64,000 nt of DNA from Enterobacter vonholyi (GTDB taxonomy: Bacteria; Pseudomonadota; Gammaproteobacteria; Enterobacterales; Enterobacteriaceae): the NCBI RefSeq assembly GCF_008364555.1, contig NZ_VTUC01000003.1:248001-312000 (forward strand), written 5' to 3'. This document shows positions 41,302 to 50,681 of the stretch, one piece after another; positions within the stretch are counted from its first letter, which is position 1; each line of letters begins with the position of its first letter. Both the position numbers and the translations under genes were made by a program. The notes under the pieces were generated by a model. It saw nothing but the letters and a program-made list of their open reading frames with translations, was not told where the DNA came from and did not search any database.

Positions 41302-44148
41302 TTGAAATACCTCGTCTCCTTTCGTACTACGCTGAAAGTCTCTCGCTATCTGTTTCGGGCGCTGGCGCTCCTGCTTTGGCTGCTGGTGGCCCTGTTCTCG
41401 GTGTTTTACATCGTTAACGCCCTGCACCAGAAAGAAGCGGAGATCCGCCAGGAGTTTAACTTAAGCTCCGACCAGGCTCAGCGCTACATTCAGCGAACGT
41501 CTGACGTCATGAAGGAGCTGAAGTATATTGCCGAAAATCGTCTGACGGCGGAAAACGGCATCCTTGCGCTTCGCGGGCGTGATGACAAAACCGAGGTCCC
41601 GGACTTCCAGCCGCTGTTCCCGGATTCCGATTGCTCCACCATGAGCAATACCTGGCGCGGGTCGCTGGAATCCCTTGCCTGGTTTATGCGCTACTGGCGC
41701 GACAATTTCTCCGCCGCCTATGACCTGAACCGCGTCTTCCTGATTGGCAGCGAGAATCTTTGCATGGCTGACTTTGGCCTGCGCGATGTGCCCGTTGAGC
41801 GTGATGATGCGCTGAAAAGCCTGCATGAACGTATTGTGAAATACCGCAATGCGCCGCAGGACGAGCGCGGGAATAACATCTTCTGGGTGAGCCAGGGTCC
41901 GCGCCCGGGCGTGGGCTATTTTTACGCCCTGACGCCGGTCTATCTGGGCAATCGCCTGCAGGCGCTGATGGGGATTGAGCAGACCATTCGCATAGAGAAC
42001 TTCTTCACCCCGGGGAGCCTGCCAATGGGGGTGACCATTCTGGATGAAAATGGTCATCAACTGATCTCGCTTGCCGGGCCCGATAACCGTCTAAACGTCG
42101 AACCACACTGGATGCAGGAGCGGTCGTGGTTTGGCTATACCTCGGGTTTCCGCGAGCTGGTCCTGAAGAAGAGCCTGCCGCCTTCGTCGCTGAGTATCGT
42201 CTATTCGCTGCCGGTGGATATGGTGCTTGAGCGGATACGCATTCTTATCATGAATGCGATTCTGCTGAACCTGCTGGCGGGGGGCGCGCTGTTCACGCTG
42301 GCGCGCATGTATGAGCGGAAAATCTTTATTCCCGCAGAAAGCGACGCCCAGCGGCTCGAGGAACACGAGCAGTTTAACCGCAAGATTGTCGCCTCGGCGC
42401 CGGTGGGGATCTGTATTCTGCGTACCCAGGACGGAACCAATATCCTGAGTAATGAACTGGCGCATAACTACCTGAACATGCTGACGCATGAAGACCGGCA
42501 GAGGCTGACGCAAATTATCTGCGGCCAGCAGGTTAACTTCGTCGACGTGTTGACCAGTACGCACACCAATCTGCAGATCAGCTTCGTGCACTCCCGCTAT
42601 CGCAATGAAAACGTGGCGATTTGCGTGCTGGTAGATGTTTCCGCGCGCGTGAAAATGGAAGAATCGTTACAGGAGATGGCGCAGGCCGCAGAGCAGGCAA
42701 GTCAGTCGAAATCCATGTTCCTTGCGACCGTAAGCCACGAGCTGCGTACGCCGCTGTACGGGATTATCGGTAACCTCGATCTGCTGCAGACGAAGGAATT
42801 GCCGAAAGGAGTCGACAGACTGGTGACGGCGATGAACAACTCCTCCAGCCTGCTGCTGAAAATCATTAGCGATATTCTCGACTTCTCTAAAATTGAGTCT
42901 GAGCAGCTGAAAATTGAGCCGCGGGAATTCTCACCGCGCGAGGTGATGAACCACATCAGCGCCAACTATCTGCCGCTGGTCGTGCGTAAACAGCTGGGGC
43001 TCTACTGCTTTATCGAACCGGACGTGCCGCTGACGCTGCACGGCGATCCGATGCGCCTGCAGCAGGTCATCTCTAACCTGCTCAGCAACGCCATCAAATT
43101 CACCGATACCGGCTGTATTGTGTTGCACGTCTGCCGGGCAGGAGATTACCTGAGCATTCGCGTGCGCGACACGGGGGTCGGCATCCCGGCGAAGGAGGTG
43201 GTTCGTCTGTTCGACCCGTTCTTCCAGGTCGGTACCGGCGTGCAGCGTAACTTCCAGGGAACCGGACTGGGGCTGGCGATTTGTGAGAAGCTCGTCAGCA
43301 TGATGGACGGCGATATCTCCGTGGATACCGAGCCCGGCATGGGCAGCCAGTTCACCATTCGCATTCCGCTTTATTCGGCGCAATATCCGGCTAAAGCGAC
43401 GGTAGACGGGCTGAGCGACAAGCGCTGCTGGCTGGCGGTGCATAACGCCTCGCTGAATGACTATCTGACGGCGCTGCTTACCCACAGCGGCGTGAGGGTG
43501 TGCCGTTATGAAGGTCAAACGCCGGACGTGGACGATGTGCTGATCGCCGACGAGATGCTGGAGCTGCCGTGGCAGGGGAGAGGGTCAGTGCTCTTCTGCC
43601 GTCGCCACATCGGTATCCCGGTTGAGCGTGCGCCAGGAGAATGGGTACACAGTGTCGCAACCCCGCACGAGCTGTTGAGCCTGCTGGCGCGTATCTACAA
43701 AGTGGAACTGGAAGAGAGCGAGGGCGCGGGCGGATTGCCGTCACCGGAGTCTCTGGCGTCGGTGAATGACGATATGATGATTCTGGTGGTGGATGACCAT
43801 CCAATTAACCGTCGCCTGCTGGCTGACCAGCTTGGATCGCTGGGCTATCAGTGCAAAACCGCCAATGACGGCGTGGATGCGCTGAACGTGCTGAGTAAGA
43901 ATCATATTGATATCGTGCTGAGTGACGTCAACATGCCTAACATGGACGGCTACCGTCTGACGCAGCGCATCCGGCAGCTTGGCCTGACGTTGCCGGTGGT
44001 GGGCGTAACGGCGAACGCGCTGGCGGAAGAGAAGCAGCGTTGTCTGGAGTCAGGCATGGACAGCTGTCTGTCGAAACCGGTGACGCTGGACGTGCTGAAG
44101 CAGACCTTGTCGATTTACGCGGAGCGCGTGAGAAAAACCAGAATATAA
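41302..44148 (+). CDS. rcsC: Hybrid sensor histidine kinase RcsC
   Basis: RcsC is the kinase of the Rcs envelope-stress phosphorelay. It starts with TTG at 41302 (MKYLVSFRTTLK), giving 948 residues. Helix 1 (~20-40) and helix 2 (~310-335) bracket the periplasmic domain. The kinase domain has SHELRTPLYG with the phospho-histidine, and DTGVGIPAKEV and GTGLGLAICEK for ATP. A divergent linker (~700-800) precedes the receiver, with its aspartate in VLSDVNMPNMDG. It converges on rcsB. The E. coli atoSCDAEB block between rcsC and gyrA is absent. Confidence 0.96.
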   Translation: MKYLVSFRTTLKVSRYLFRALALLLWLLVALFSVFYIVNALHQKEAEIRQEFNLSSDQAQRYIQRTSDVMKELKYIAENRLTAENGILALRGRDDKTEVPDFQPLFPDSDCSTMSNTWRGSLESLAWFMRYWRDNFSAAYDLNRVFLIGSENLCMADFGLRDVPVERDDALKSLHERIVKYRNAPQDERGNNIFWVSQGPRPGVGYFYALTPVYLGNRLQALMGIEQTIRIENFFTPGSLPMGVTILDENGHQLISLAGPDNRLNVEPHWMQERSWFGYTSGFRELVLKKSLPPSSLSIVYSLPVDMVLERIRILIMNAILLNLLAGGALFTLARMYERKIFIPAESDAQRLEEHEQFNRKIVASAPVGICILRTQDGTNILSNELAHNYLNMLTHEDRQRLTQIICGQQVNFVDVLTSTHTNLQISFVHSRYRNENVAICVLVDVSARVKMEESLQEMAQAAEQASQSKSMFLATVSHELRTPLYGIIGNLDLLQTKELPKGVDRLVTAMNNSSSLLLKIISDILDFSKIESEQLKIEPREFSPREVMNHISANYLPLVVRKQLGLYCFIEPDVPLTLHGDPMRLQQVISNLLSNAIKFTDTGCIVLHVCRAGDYLSIRVRDTGVGIPAKEVVRLFDPFFQVGTGVQRNFQGTGLGLAICEKLVSMMDGDISVDTEPGMGSQFTIRIPLYSAQYPAKATVDGLSDKRCWLAVHNASLNDYLTALLTHSGVRVCRYEGQTPDVDDVLIADEMLELPWQGRGSVLFCRRHIGIPVERAPGEWVHSVATPHELLSLLARIYKVELEESEGAGGLPSPESLASVNDDMMILVVDDHPINRRLLADQLGSLGYQCKTANDGVDALNVLSKNHIDIVLSDVNMPNMDGYRLTQRIRQLGLTLPVVGVTANALAEEKQRCLESGMDSCLSKPVTLDVLKQTLSIYAERVRKTRI

Positions 44149-44170
44149 AAAAGGCCCGCAAGGGCCTTTT
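44147..44170. terminator. Bidirectional terminator between rcsC and rcsB
   Basis: AAAAAGGCCC-GCAA-GGGCCTTTT overlaps the rcsC stop and stands between two convergent genes. A- and T-runs on the two sides suit termination in both directions. Confidence 0.85.
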
Positions 44171-44180
44171 ATGTTTTTCA

Positions 44181-44220
44181 CCCTCTCCCGGTGGGAGTGG
44201 GAGTGGGATGGGGTGAGGGC
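44181..44220 (+). repeat. Dispersed CCCTCTCCC...GGTGAGGGC repeat, copy A
   Basis: Begins CCCTCTCCCGGTGGGAG and ends GGGTGAGGGC, with an internal tandem TGGGAG duplication that lengthens the centre relative to the other copies. It lies between the rcsC terminator and the rcsB stop. Related copies are at 54111 and 58830. Confidence 0.7.
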
Positions 44221-44243
44221 ATCAGGCCGCACACCCGTCGGGA

Positions 44244-44894
44244 TCAATCCTTGTCCGTTGCGCTCAGCGTGACGGAGGAGAGATAGTTCAGCAGTGCAAT
44301 ATCGTTGTCCACGCCCAGCTTCATCATCGCTGATTTCTTCTGGCTGCTGATGGTTTTAATACTGCGGTTCAGCTTCTTGGCAATCTCGGTCACCAGGAAA
44401 CCTTCTGCGAACAGGCGCAGAACTTCACTCTCTTTCGGAGACAGACGTTTGTCACCGTATCCACCCGCGCTGATTTTTTCCAGCAGACGAGAAACGCTTT
44501 CAGGCGTGAACTTCTTGCCTTTCTGCAGCGCTGCGAGCGCTTTTGGCAGATCGGTCGGAGCGCCCTGTTTCAGCACAATCCCTTCGATGTCCAGATCCAG
44601 GACCGCGCTCAGGATCGCCGGGTTGTTGTTCATGGTCAGAACAATGATCGAGATATCCGGGAAGTGGCGTTTAATATATTTGATGAGCGTGATCCCATCA
44701 CCGTATTTGTCTCCAGGCATGGAGAGGTCGGTAATGAGCACGTGCGCATCAAGCTTTGGGAGGTTATTGATCAGTGCTGTAGAGTCTTCAAATTCACCGA
44801 CTACATTCACCCACTCGATCTGTTCAAGTGATTTGCGAATACCGAACAGTACAATCGGATGGTCATCGGCAATAATTACGTTCATATTGTTCAT
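44244..44894 (-). CDS. rcsB: Response regulator RcsB
   Basis: RcsB is the DNA-binding output of the Rcs relay, controlling capsule, motility and division genes. The start MNNMNVIIADDHPIVLFG at 44894 gives 216 residues, as in E. coli. The receiver has the phosphoacceptor aspartate in VLITDLSMPGDKYGDG, and the C-terminal LuxR-type helix-turn-helix is LSPKESEVLRLFAEGFLVTE. It lies 16 bases after rcsD and is cotranscribed with it. Confidence 0.97.
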   Translation of the reverse strand: MNNMNVIIADDHPIVLFGIRKSLEQIEWVNVVGEFEDSTALINNLPKLDAHVLITDLSMPGDKYGDGITLIKYIKRHFPDISIIVLTMNNNPAILSAVLDLDIEGIVLKQGAPTDLPKALAALQKGKKFTPESVSRLLEKISAGGYGDKRLSPKESEVLRLFAEGFLVTEIAKKLNRSIKTISSQKKSAMMKLGVDNDIALLNYLSSVTLSATDKD

Positions 44895-44910
44895 GTATAA
44901 GGCTACCTTG

Positions 44911-47583
44911 CTACAGCAAGCTTTTGACGTAGGCGTCAATGTCGCTGATGTATTTTTCAATGCCAGAGGCATCTTTCTCACGAATTAGATGTTCCAGCGT
45001 TTCACATAACTGCTTGCCGGGAACCAGATTAAGCATGGCAAACACCCCTTTAAGCCGGTGTGCTGTCTGTGCCAGCGCTGCAAAATCATTCGCAGCGGAC
45101 TCAGTATACAACCGCTTAACATCATCTGGTACTGTATCAACAAAGAGTGAATAGTATCCGCTGGCGTGAAGCTCGGCATTTTCATTACCGCCAAGCGGGG
45201 ATTCCGCTAGCTCTTCCTGCGCCAGCTGCTCTTCTATTAGTTGTAGTACAGCTTCCTGCATCGCATTGCTTATATTAAAGTTGACGCGCAGCTGGCCAGG
45301 GCCGATTTTCCGCACGCCTGACTCATCATCGCTTAAAAGCAAGCCGGAGGCAGTAAGATTAGACGGATTATCAGTTAAAAACAGATCAAATTCTTGACTT
45401 GCAAGTCTTTCATCCGGCGTGATGCAGGCCGCACCCCAGTTTTCTAGCTGGCGAACGACAATATTGCGGATCTCGTTCGACGTAACGTCGACCATCACCA
45501 CGACATCATCGAGCAGACGTTCTTCATCTTCTTCCTGCGGATTGGCGGCCATTTTGACGTGCAGAGAATAGCGGGTGCCGAGGGATTCACGGGCCTTGAT
45601 ATTGAGATGGCCGCCGAGCTTACGCGCCAGCTGATCGCATAGCCAGAAGGTAAGGGCATTTGCCTTGCCGTAGCGATCGCTTTGTGTGTCATTCAGGAAG
45701 GGGAAGTGCAGATTATCAATTTCACTCGTGGTGACGCCTTCCCCGGTGTCCAGGATGCGGAACGTCAGGCGGTCTTCTGCCGACTCTTCCGTACTGACTT
45801 CAAGGGTGATCTTGCCAATCTGCGTGGTGGTCACCGCGTACTGAATAATCATCAACAGTATGCGGCGCAGCGCTTCACGATCGCCGTGGCGTTCGTCATT
45901 TGCCGGGAGATTGTTATTGATCAGCAGCTGCAGACCTTTGCGCTTAATCACGGGCAGGACTTCCGGAACCACTTCATCAATCAGAGCCTGAATAGAGAAG
46001 AGGCTTGGCGTTCCCTTCCAGAAATCATTCTCCAGCATGTTCGCCAGCTGGATCTCATCAACCATTCTGACCAGCGAGTCGGCCTGACAAGCAAGCTGGT
46101 GGCTTTCTGACGTATTTAACGCCGCCGCCTGGGTCGCCAGCGTTTTTAACGGCTGCTTGAAGGCATCGCCAATGTTCTGCATAAATGCGGCGCGCCCCTG
46201 CTGGTTTTTCTCATACAGCCTTTGCGCCTGCTTGAGCTTTTTATTCACCAGCACTTCGCGATCCTGATCGCGGATGATGAAGATTTGCGTGCGTGGAGCC
46301 ACCTGGCTGCGGAACTGGCGGATCTCGTACAGTTCATTGTTGATGGTGGCCTGAATCACCCCCTGGTGCTGATCCGCCATGGTGGTGATATTCTGCAGGT
46401 TAAGATGCGGCAGCAGATGGTCGGCAATTTTGTTGCTCATCACCGTACGATTCGCTTCCTGGTCGTGAACTAAGACCCCAAGCGGCAGCACGGAAACAAT
46501 CTCTTCATTCAGCGCGCGTAATACGCGCAGCTCATTGCTGGTGCCGGCAGGAACCGCAGAGGCGTCGCTTTGACGCCCCGACTGGAAACGGAAGGTGCTG
46601 TACCCAAACAGGGCCAGCGCCAGCAGACCGATATTCAGCAGCAGAGGCAGCAGGATATTTTGCAGGGTATCCAGCAGCAGCGTGCCAAACGGCACCTGCC
46701 ACACCAGACGCATACCGGTCGAGTTCAGGGATGAGGCAATTTCGATTTTCGAGCCGTTAAAGGAGATCGATACGCTCTCTGCGGCCTCTTTGTCAGATGC
46801 CGCACGCATGTTCTGAGTGCTGCTGTCGGGCTCCAGACGGAAACTATCGAGCGGCATGTCCGGTGGGATTAAATCATTTATCGGTAAATCGAAGGCGACC
46901 ACCGTCGCCAGATGTCCTGGCTGGTTGAACGTGGTGCGCAGAGTAAAATAATGACCGTTTTGCCATGCCAGACGGCGCAGAGAAGAGAAGCTCTCACGTT
47001 CATCAAGCGCATTCGCCTGTTGCAGCATCTCTGCCCGGCGGGAATCGACGATGCTGCCCACGGTGGTCTCTTTAAAACCGGAAGAGAGATCTTTTAACGG
47101 CAGCGTAGAGATCAGGATCATGCTGTTGTCCTGACCGTTCAGATAATACATCGACCATGGCACCGTTTCGGCACCCCAGAGGGTATCCAGATAGGTCGAA
47201 ATACGCTGCGTCATCTCAAGCGTCGCGCTGTCGTGAGAGCCAAAAATAAGCGCCTCGGTTTTACGCTGCGGTTTTTCGAGGTAATAGACATCCTGCTTAA
47301 GCCGCGTCTCCTGAAGTCCATCTCCGGACGAGGAGGCAGGCGCGGCCGCGATATTGTCGTAAATCTGCCATGTGGCGTAGCGCCAGGTATCTATGCGCTT
47401 ATGGACGGCGTGGGTGATATCGACGACCTGATAGCTCTTATCCTTCAGCCATGCATTAACCGCGCTTTGTACCATCACCCCCATGGTCACTAACAGCACA
47501 ACGATCAAAAGAAGAAAGAAACGGGTGATGCTCCCGGGAAGGAGGGAGAATTTGCTCGGGGCGGTGGTTTCAGTCTGACTCAT
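44911..47583 (-). CDS. rcsD: Phosphotransfer protein RcsD
   Basis: RcsD relays phosphate from RcsC to RcsB. The start MSQTETTAPSKFSLLPG at 47583 gives 890 residues, the E. coli length; 55 codons upstream are open but not conserved. Two membrane helices (~20-40 and ~305-330) flank a periplasmic domain. The kinase-like region lacks an evident phospho-histidine (MQNIGDAFKQPLKTL replaces the H-box). The C-terminal HPt domain has the phosphotransfer histidine in AQTAHRLKGVFAML. Confidence 0.96.
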   Translation of the reverse strand: MSQTETTAPSKFSLLPGSITRFFLLLIVVLLVTMGVMVQSAVNAWLKDKSYQVVDITHAVHKRIDTWRYATWQIYDNIAAAPASSSGDGLQETRLKQDVYYLEKPQRKTEALIFGSHDSATLEMTQRISTYLDTLWGAETVPWSMYYLNGQDNSMILISTLPLKDLSSGFKETTVGSIVDSRRAEMLQQANALDERESFSSLRRLAWQNGHYFTLRTTFNQPGHLATVVAFDLPINDLIPPDMPLDSFRLEPDSSTQNMRAASDKEAAESVSISFNGSKIEIASSLNSTGMRLVWQVPFGTLLLDTLQNILLPLLLNIGLLALALFGYSTFRFQSGRQSDASAVPAGTSNELRVLRALNEEIVSVLPLGVLVHDQEANRTVMSNKIADHLLPHLNLQNITTMADQHQGVIQATINNELYEIRQFRSQVAPRTQIFIIRDQDREVLVNKKLKQAQRLYEKNQQGRAAFMQNIGDAFKQPLKTLATQAAALNTSESHQLACQADSLVRMVDEIQLANMLENDFWKGTPSLFSIQALIDEVVPEVLPVIKRKGLQLLINNNLPANDERHGDREALRRILLMIIQYAVTTTQIGKITLEVSTEESAEDRLTFRILDTGEGVTTSEIDNLHFPFLNDTQSDRYGKANALTFWLCDQLARKLGGHLNIKARESLGTRYSLHVKMAANPQEEDEERLLDDVVVMVDVTSNEIRNIVVRQLENWGAACITPDERLASQEFDLFLTDNPSNLTASGLLLSDDESGVRKIGPGQLRVNFNISNAMQEAVLQLIEEQLAQEELAESPLGGNENAELHASGYYSLFVDTVPDDVKRLYTESAANDFAALAQTAHRLKGVFAMLNLVPGKQLCETLEHLIREKDASGIEKYISDIDAYVKSLL

Positions 47584-47907
47584 TGATATCTTTAACCCGT
47601 TGTGGTCGTGCTCTGTGGCGATAGGGCAGTATAAAGGGTAATAACTGAATTTCCAGCGCCACAGTCCGGGAAGAGGCGACTTTTTCACTGGACAATATCG
47701 GCGGTGGATGGAGCAATAAACGTGTACAAACTCGACGTGCGCGTACAAATAATAAGTGCGCTAAGCCAGCAAATAGCACGAATTAACAAGAAATTAAGCG
47801 CTATATCATTTGCGTGCCAGAGAAGGATAGCCGGTGAGAAATTAGTTAATAGTCGTTACAATTTCGGATCGGTAGCACAAAAAATGAGAAGTTACGTAAA
47901 GAAAGGT
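47584..47907. other. Leader and promoter region between rcsD and micF
   Basis: This 324-base AT-rich gap should contain the rcsD promoter on the minus strand. No conserved small gene is recognisable; a short open frame at 47704-47985 on + runs antisense through micF and has no family features. I cannot assign a specific promoter here. Confidence 0.5.
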
Positions 47908-48001
47908 AAAAAAAAACCGAATGCGAAGCATTCGGCTCAATTAGGGATAAACAGACATTCAAAATTGAATGACGGTAATAAATAAAGTTAATGATGATAG
48001 C
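47908..48001 (-). ncRNA. micF: MicF antisense RNA
   Basis: On the minus strand the sequence starting GCTATCATCATTAAC at 48001 matches the 5' end of E. coli MicF, which pairs with the ompF leader and represses it with Hfq. The RNA is 94 nucleotides. It ends in a CCGAATGC-GAA-GCATTCGG hairpin followed by nine U, an intrinsic terminator. A good -10, TAAAAT (48014 to 48009), lies just upstream. It is divergent from ompC, as in E. coli. Confidence 0.95.
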
Positions 48002-48156
48002 GAGAGTTATTTTAGAGATTAGGTGCGATCTTGTTTTGTCATTCAGTGCTGTAACGGATTTTATTGTAACCTATTGATTTATATGTGGTCTATTTTACGT
48101 TTGATTATAAGTGCTAATTTTCTAAGCTATTTGTGCTTTGTAAAAGTTCCTTGATA

Positions 48157-48213
48157 TTTACATTTTGAAACATGTTGATAGATAAATGAAACATCTTCAA
48201 AGTTTTCGTATCA
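48157..48213 (+). promoter_or_regulatory. OmpR-binding region of ompC
   Basis: Three tandem OmpR-like boxes resemble the C1, C2 and C3 sites of E. coli ompC: TTTACATTTTGAAACATG (48157-48174), a second with ATAAATGAAACATCTT, and a third near AAAGTTTTCGTATCAT (48199-48213). They end just before the ompC promoter. Because micF is divergent, the same sites probably control both, raising OmpC and, via MicF, lowering OmpF. Confidence 0.8.
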
Positions 48214-48260
48214 TATTCGCATTGGATTATTCTGTAATTTTGCGGAGAATGAAATTGCCG

Positions 48261-48284
48261 ACTGGTTAATGAGGGTTAACCAGT
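48261..48284 (+). other. Hairpin in the ompC leader
   Basis: ACTGGTTAA-TGAGGG-TTAACCAGT forms a perfect 9-bp stem 42 bases before the ompC ATG. In E. coli this leader segment is near the targets of small RNAs such as MicC; a structural or regulatory role here is inferred. Confidence 0.6.
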
Positions 48285-48326
48285 AAGCAGTGGCAATTAT
48301 AAGGCATATAACAGAGGGTTAATAAA

Positions 48327-49439
48327 ATGAAAGTTAAAGTACTGTCCCTCCTGGTACCAGCACTCCTGGTGGCAGGCGCAGCAAATGCGGCCGAAATTTA
48401 TAACAAAGATGGCAACAAATTAGATCTGTACGGTAAAGTTGATGGTCTGCACTATTTCTCTGACGACAAGGGTGCCGACGGCGACCAGACCTACATGCGT
48501 CTCGGCTTCAAGGGCGAAACTCAGGTTAACGATCAGCTGACCGGCTACGGCCAGTGGGAATACCAGATCCAGGGCAACACCTCCGAAAGCGAAAATGATG
48601 CATGGACGCGTGTGGCGTTTGCGGGTCTGAAATTCGGTGACGCGGGTTCTTTCGATTACGGTCGTAACTACGGCGTAATCTACGACGTAACCTCCTGGAC
48701 TGACGTTCTGCCAGAATTTGGTGGCGATACCTACGGCGCAGACAACTTCCTGCAGTCCCGTGCTAACGGCGTTGCGACCTACCGTAACCAGGACTTCTTT
48801 GGTCTGGTGGATGGTCTGAACTTTGCTCTGCAGTATCAGGGTAAAAACGGCAGCGTAAGCGGTGAAAACGTGGGTGGACGCAGCCTGCTGAAACAGAACG
48901 GCGACGGCTACGGTGCTTCCGTGACCTATAACCTGGGCGAAGGCTTCAGCGTAGGTGGCGCAATGTCCTCCTCCAAACGTACCGCCGATCAGAACGGTGC
49001 AAGCGTTTACGGTCATGGCGATAACGCAGAAGTCTATTCTGGCGGCCTGAAATACGATGCCAACAACATCTATCTGGCAGCGCAGTACTCCCAGACCTAC
49101 AACGCAACCCGTTTCGGTACCTCTAATGGCGACAGCCCGACTACCGCTTACGGTTTTGCTAACAAAGCGCAGAACTTCGAAGTGGTTGCTCAGTACCAGT
49201 TCGACTTCGGTCTGCGTCCATCCGTGGCCTACCTGCAGTCTAAAGGCAAAGACATCGAAGGTTACGGCGATCAGGATCTGCTGAAATATGTTGACGTTGG
49301 TGCGACTTACTACTTCAACAAAAACATGTCCACCTATGTGGATTACAAAATCAACCTGGTTGATGAAAATGAATTCACCCGTCAGGCGGGTATCGGTACT
49401 GACGATATCGTAGCGCTGGGCCTGGTTTACCAGTTCTAA
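48327..49439 (+). CDS. ompC: Outer membrane porin OmpC
   Basis: OmpC is a trimeric general porin. The 370-residue precursor has a 21-residue signal peptide ([21 protein letters not shown]) and starts [16 protein letters not shown]. The constriction-loop motif PEFGGDTYG lies in loop L3 and the C-terminal GLVYQF ends in the phenylalanine required for barrel assembly. The promoter region with three OmpR boxes and divergent micF identifies it as OmpC rather than OmpF or PhoE. A terminator follows at 49461. Confidence 0.96.
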   Translation: MKVKVLSLLVPALLVAGAANAAEIYNKDGNKLDLYGKVDGLHYFSDDKGADGDQTYMRLGFKGETQVNDQLTGYGQWEYQIQGNTSESENDAWTRVAFAGLKFGDAGSFDYGRNYGVIYDVTSWTDVLPEFGGDTYGADNFLQSRANGVATYRNQDFFGLVDGLNFALQYQGKNGSVSGENVGGRSLLKQNGDGYGASVTYNLGEGFSVGGAMSSSKRTADQNGASVYGHGDNAEVYSGGLKYDANNIYLAAQYSQTYNATRFGTSNGDSPTTAYGFANKAQNFEVVAQYQFDFGLRPSVAYLQSKGKDIEGYGDQDLLKYVDVGATYYFNKNMSTYVDYKINLVDENEFTRQAGIGTDDIVALGLVYQF

Positions 49440-49460
49440 TCGTTTTATCGTGTGACGTAA

Positions 49461-49482
49461 GGGGCCTGATGGCCCCTTTTTT
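49461..49482 (+). terminator. Terminator after ompC
   Basis: GGGGCC-TGAT-GGCCCC followed by six T, 21 bases beyond the ompC stop. Confidence 0.9.
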
Positions 49483-49553
49483 GTGCTTCCCCGATGCTCA
49501 CTACTCACCCGTTTTGGTGTACTCTTGCCGCCCTGGCATGAGGATAATAATGA

Positions 49554-50609
49554 ATGGACATGACTTTTTTACGCGCCAGCTTTCTGGCTATGCTTTTTTT
49601 CCTGACCGCGTGTGACGATCCCGCGCCCGTGGCGAAAACCGACGCACCCGCCGCGACGGTGCTCGAAGGCAAAACGATGGGAACCTTCTGGCGCGTCAGC
49701 GTGATGAACCTCGATAAAACTCGCACGGATGAGCTTCGTGGCAAAATTCAGGCGCAGCTGGACGCCGACGATCAGCTGCTCTCAACCTATAAAAATGACT
49801 CGGCGCTGATGCGCTTTAATCTCTCCACCAGTACCTCTCTGTGGCCGGTGAGCGAGGCGATGGCCGATATCGTGACTGAATCCATACGCGTGGGTTACAA
49901 AACTAACGGGGCGATGGATGTGACCGTCGGCCCTCTGGTGAACCTCTGGGGATTTGGCCCAAATAAACAGCCGGTGAAGACGCCTGAACAGGCGGCCATT
50001 GATGACGCCCGCGCCCGAACGGGGCTGCAGCATCTGACGGTGATCAACCAGTACGGGCAGCAGTACCTGCAAAAAGATATTCCCGATCTGTTTGTCGATC
50101 TGTCAACGGTCGGGGAAGGCTATGCGGCGGATCATCTTGCTGCACTGATGGCGCAGGAAGGCATTTCCCGTTATCTGGTCTCGGTTGGCGGCGCGTTGGT
50201 CAGCCGGGGCATGAACGCCAGCGATAAGCCGTGGCGCGTAGCGATTCAAAAACCAACCGATCGGCAAAATGCCGTGCAGGCGATAGTGGATATCAACGGA
50301 CATGGCATCAGTACATCCGGAAGCTATCGTAACTATTACGAGCTTGACGGGAAGCGTATTTCACATGTTATCGATCCGCAGACCGGGCGCCCCATCACGC
50401 ATAATCTGGTCTCAGTGACGGTCATTGCCCCCACCGCGCTGGAAGCGGATGCCTGGGATACCGGGTTAATGGTTCTCGGCCCGGAAAAAGCTAAAGAGGT
50501 GGTCCGTCAGGAAGGGCTGGCGGTTTATATGATTGTTAAAGAGGGCGACGGGTTTAAAACCTGGAGCTCGCCGCAGTTCAATAGTTTCCTGGTCAGCGAC
50601 AAAAATTAA
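49554..50609 (+). CDS. apbE: FAD:protein FMN transferase ApbE
   Basis: ApbE attaches FMN covalently to periplasmic-side electron-transfer proteins such as Rnf and Nqr subunits. The 351-residue precursor has a lipoprotein signal with lipobox LTAC (Cys20). Conserved segments include GKTMGTFWRV, NLWGFGP, VDLSTVGEGYAADHLA, and SGSYRNYY leading to SHVIDPQTGRP, the metal and flavin region. It is followed closely by ada, whose regulatory site overlaps the apbE stop. Confidence 0.95.
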   Translation: MDMTFLRASFLAMLFFLTACDDPAPVAKTDAPAATVLEGKTMGTFWRVSVMNLDKTRTDELRGKIQAQLDADDQLLSTYKNDSALMRFNLSTSTSLWPVSEAMADIVTESIRVGYKTNGAMDVTVGPLVNLWGFGPNKQPVKTPEQAAIDDARARTGLQHLTVINQYGQQYLQKDIPDLFVDLSTVGEGYAADHLAALMAQEGISRYLVSVGGALVSRGMNASDKPWRVAIQKPTDRQNAVQAIVDINGHGISTSGSYRNYYELDGKRISHVIDPQTGRPITHNLVSVTVIAPTALEADAWDTGLMVLGPEKAKEVVRQEGLAVYMIVKEGDGFKTWSSPQFNSFLVSDKN

Positions 50610-50616
50610 AAAGCAA
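50604..50616 (+). promoter_or_regulatory. Ada box upstream of ada-alkB
   Basis: AATTAAAAAGCAA fits the Ada-binding arrangement AAT-N6-GCAA seen in the E. coli ada promoter. It overlaps the apbE stop codon and lies about 66 bases before the ada ATG. Methylated Ada binding here would give autoregulation of ada-alkB. Confidence 0.65.
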
Positions 50617-50681
50617 GGTTGCGGGTTTTTTATCGGTGGCGCTCAGGCACGCTCTATGTATGCTTATACGAGGAGCCGATC

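Noticed and set aside
47704..47985. 93-codon frame upstream of ompC
   Set aside because: It runs antisense through most of micF, has no ribosome-binding site and is lysine/asparagine-rich from AT-rich intergenic sequence.
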